Source of the DNA: Paenibacillus sp. FSL R10-2734
Lineage (GTDB): Bacteria > Bacillota > Bacilli > Paenibacillales > Paenibacillaceae
Length of the DNA stretch: 64,000 bases
NCBI RefSeq assembly: GCF_037963865.1
Contig: NZ_CP150170.1
Location: 4,464,001 to 4,528,000 of the forward strand
Direction: 5' to 3'
The number at the start of each line of letters is the position of its first letter. Position 1 is the first letter of the stretch. A program made the position numbers and the translations under genes. Shown here piece by piece: positions 62,964-64,000 of this stretch. The notes beneath the pieces are model-generated. The model had not been told where the DNA came from, did not search any database, and saw only the letters and a program-made list of their open reading frames with translations.

Positions 62964-63854
62964 ATGATCGTAGATACATTACGGGTATTCGTTACTGTAG
63001 CTGAGCAAAGCCATTTCTCTAAAGCAGGAGAATTACTAAATCTATCTCAACCCGGTGTCAGTCTACATATTCGGAATCTTGAGAATGAACTAGGCGCAAA
63101 GCTTCTACATCGATCTCCCAAACAAGTAAGATTAACAGAGGCAGGCACGATTCTTTATAAACACGCCAAACAAATATTAGCTCATTTCGAAGAAGCTAAT
63201 CAGGAAATTCAGATGCTTCAGGATGAAGTCACAGGCAGTATACATATAGGAGCTAGCTTCACTATTGGCGAGTATATTTTACCTTCAAAACTTGCGGAAT
63301 TTGCAAATCAATACCCACAAGTTAAGCTTCAGGTGACGATCGGTAATACTGAGGAAATTATTGGAGGCGTTAAATCCAATGAATTGGATATTGGCTTTAT
63401 TGAAGGAGAAGCACATGAGAATGATCTGACCGTCAAGCCTTACATGAAAGACGAGATGATTATCGTCTCCCCTGCCAACCATCCTTTGTCAAAAATGGTC
63501 TTCGTGGAGCAAAGTATGCTGCAAAATCAGGTTTGGGTTCTACGAGAGCTTGGCTCTGGAACGCGGGCTTTTAGTGATCATTTCATTCAAGAAGAAGAGC
63601 TTTCTGTCAAAAGATCCTATGTCTTCAACAGTAGTCAGGGAGTTAAGGAAGCCGTCGCCTCCGGTTTGGGAATCGCTATGCTCTCCAGATGGATTGTACG
63701 CAAAGAATTAGCAAGTGGCGAAATCTATGAGCTACCTATCAGACATCATCATCTTGAAAGACAATTTTATATCATCCGCCACAAAGAAAACCCCTCCTCC
63801 ATGGCCACCAATGTCTTTATTCAAAAACTACTTATCTCTAGAAAAGAGAAGTAG
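62964..63854 (+). CDS. LysR family regulator
   Basis: The protein is 296 residues with GAGAGGG upstream of the ATG. Winged helix TLRVFVTVAEQSHFSKAGELLNLSQPGVSLHIRNLENELGAKLLHRS, then the two-lobe effector domain. It resembles the CysL/YwfK type. No target gene lies next to it in the window. A terminator follows. Confidence 0.92.
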   Translation: MIVDTLRVFVTVAEQSHFSKAGELLNLSQPGVSLHIRNLENELGAKLLHRSPKQVRLTEAGTILYKHAKQILAHFEEANQEIQMLQDEVTGSIHIGASFTIGEYILPSKLAEFANQYPQVKLQVTIGNTEEIIGGVKSNELDIGFIEGEAHENDLTVKPYMKDEMIIVSPANHPLSKMVFVEQSMLQNQVWVLRELGSGTRAFSDHFIQEEELSVKRSYVFNSSQGVKEAVASGLGIAMLSRWIVRKELASGEIYELPIRHHHLERQFYIIRHKENPSSMATNVFIQKLLISRKEK

Positions 63855-63900
63855 TCACGCTACCGAGTACAATTAAAGACAAGGTAAAACATATAGCTAT

Positions 63901-63940
63901 GCCGGACAATCTCACAACGATTGTCCGGCATTTTGTTATT
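63901..63940 (+). terminator. Terminator of the LysR gene
   Basis: Perfect stem GCCGGACAATC / GATTGTCCGGC with a short loop, then ATTTTGTTATT. Confidence 0.93.
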
Positions 63941-64000
63941 CATTCGATCTATTCACCTTACTTTTTATATGTTATTTAACATAACATCATTCACTTCGTT

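Noticed and set aside
1..64000. Prophage, secretion system or natural-product cluster
   Set aside because: No phage structural genes, large synthetases or secretion components were found in the window.

Overview
The window looks like chromosome from a low-GC Gram-positive of the Paenibacillus type. The signs are a YesM/YesN-type two-component pair beside an LplB/LplC-type sugar importer without its own ATPase, a YeeN-type YebC protein, a YozG/DUF2975 gene pair, strong AGGAGG ribosome sites, frequent GTG/TTG starts, and Rho-independent terminators after most units. No rRNA, tRNA, CRISPR array or intact prophage was seen. Most genes lie on the minus strand, so units are described from high to low coordinate.

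1-15.9 kb is a glycan-utilisation locus: two importer permeases and a solute-binding lipoprotein, a terminator, then a secreted GH18 enzyme, a 1136-residue putative glycoside hydrolase, a CE7-type deacetylase, a second alpha/beta hydrolase, a YesN-like response regulator, a YesM-like sensor kinase and, at the left edge, a sulfatase cut by the window. A 36-base box, 33/36 identical, occurs upstream of both the importer and the sulfatase, each time near a cre-like site. This marks two separately promoted units of one regulon.

16-22.7 kb is a resistance and stress block. It holds an ABC-F gene behind a long attenuator leader with a 28-codon upstream ORF and two terminators, a double-domain MerR regulator with an ABC-2 exporter, a CLC-type antiporter behind a fluoride riboswitch, and a YebC-family gene. 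The end of a lost flavin monooxygenase lies behind the ABC-F gene.

22.8-42 kb is housekeeping and sensing: a MetE-like methyltransferase with a LysR regulator, a phosphodiester glycosidase-like membrane protein, a TPM-domain protein, cysteine synthase, a LacI regulator divergent from butanediol dehydrogenase, HAD and GNAT genes, a DHA2 efflux pump divergent from a PadR regulator, an OmpR-type two-component system, a cell-wall-binding lipoprotein, MsrA, an aldo/keto reductase and a methyltransferase. Several short operators are readable. An intergenic array of 50-base-spaced repeats lies at 28 kb.

41.6-52.2 kb is a patchwork of decayed and duplicated material: a frameshifted relic, an insertion element whose transposase carries an in-frame stop, a duplicated DUF2975/XRE pair with matching promoters, a DUF817 gene, and an intergenic scar holding fragments that resemble DUF2975 and DUF817 in the same order. 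Small acetyltransferases, a kinase-like P-loop protein and a Vat/CatB-type acetyltransferase sit among them.

52.2-64 kb holds a GntR-ABC transporter operon with an exported partner protein, malate:quinone oxidoreductase, a four-gene operon of three Gfo/Idh/MocA oxidoreductases plus a sugar isomerase/epimerase controlled by a divergent AraC protein, and a LysR regulator.
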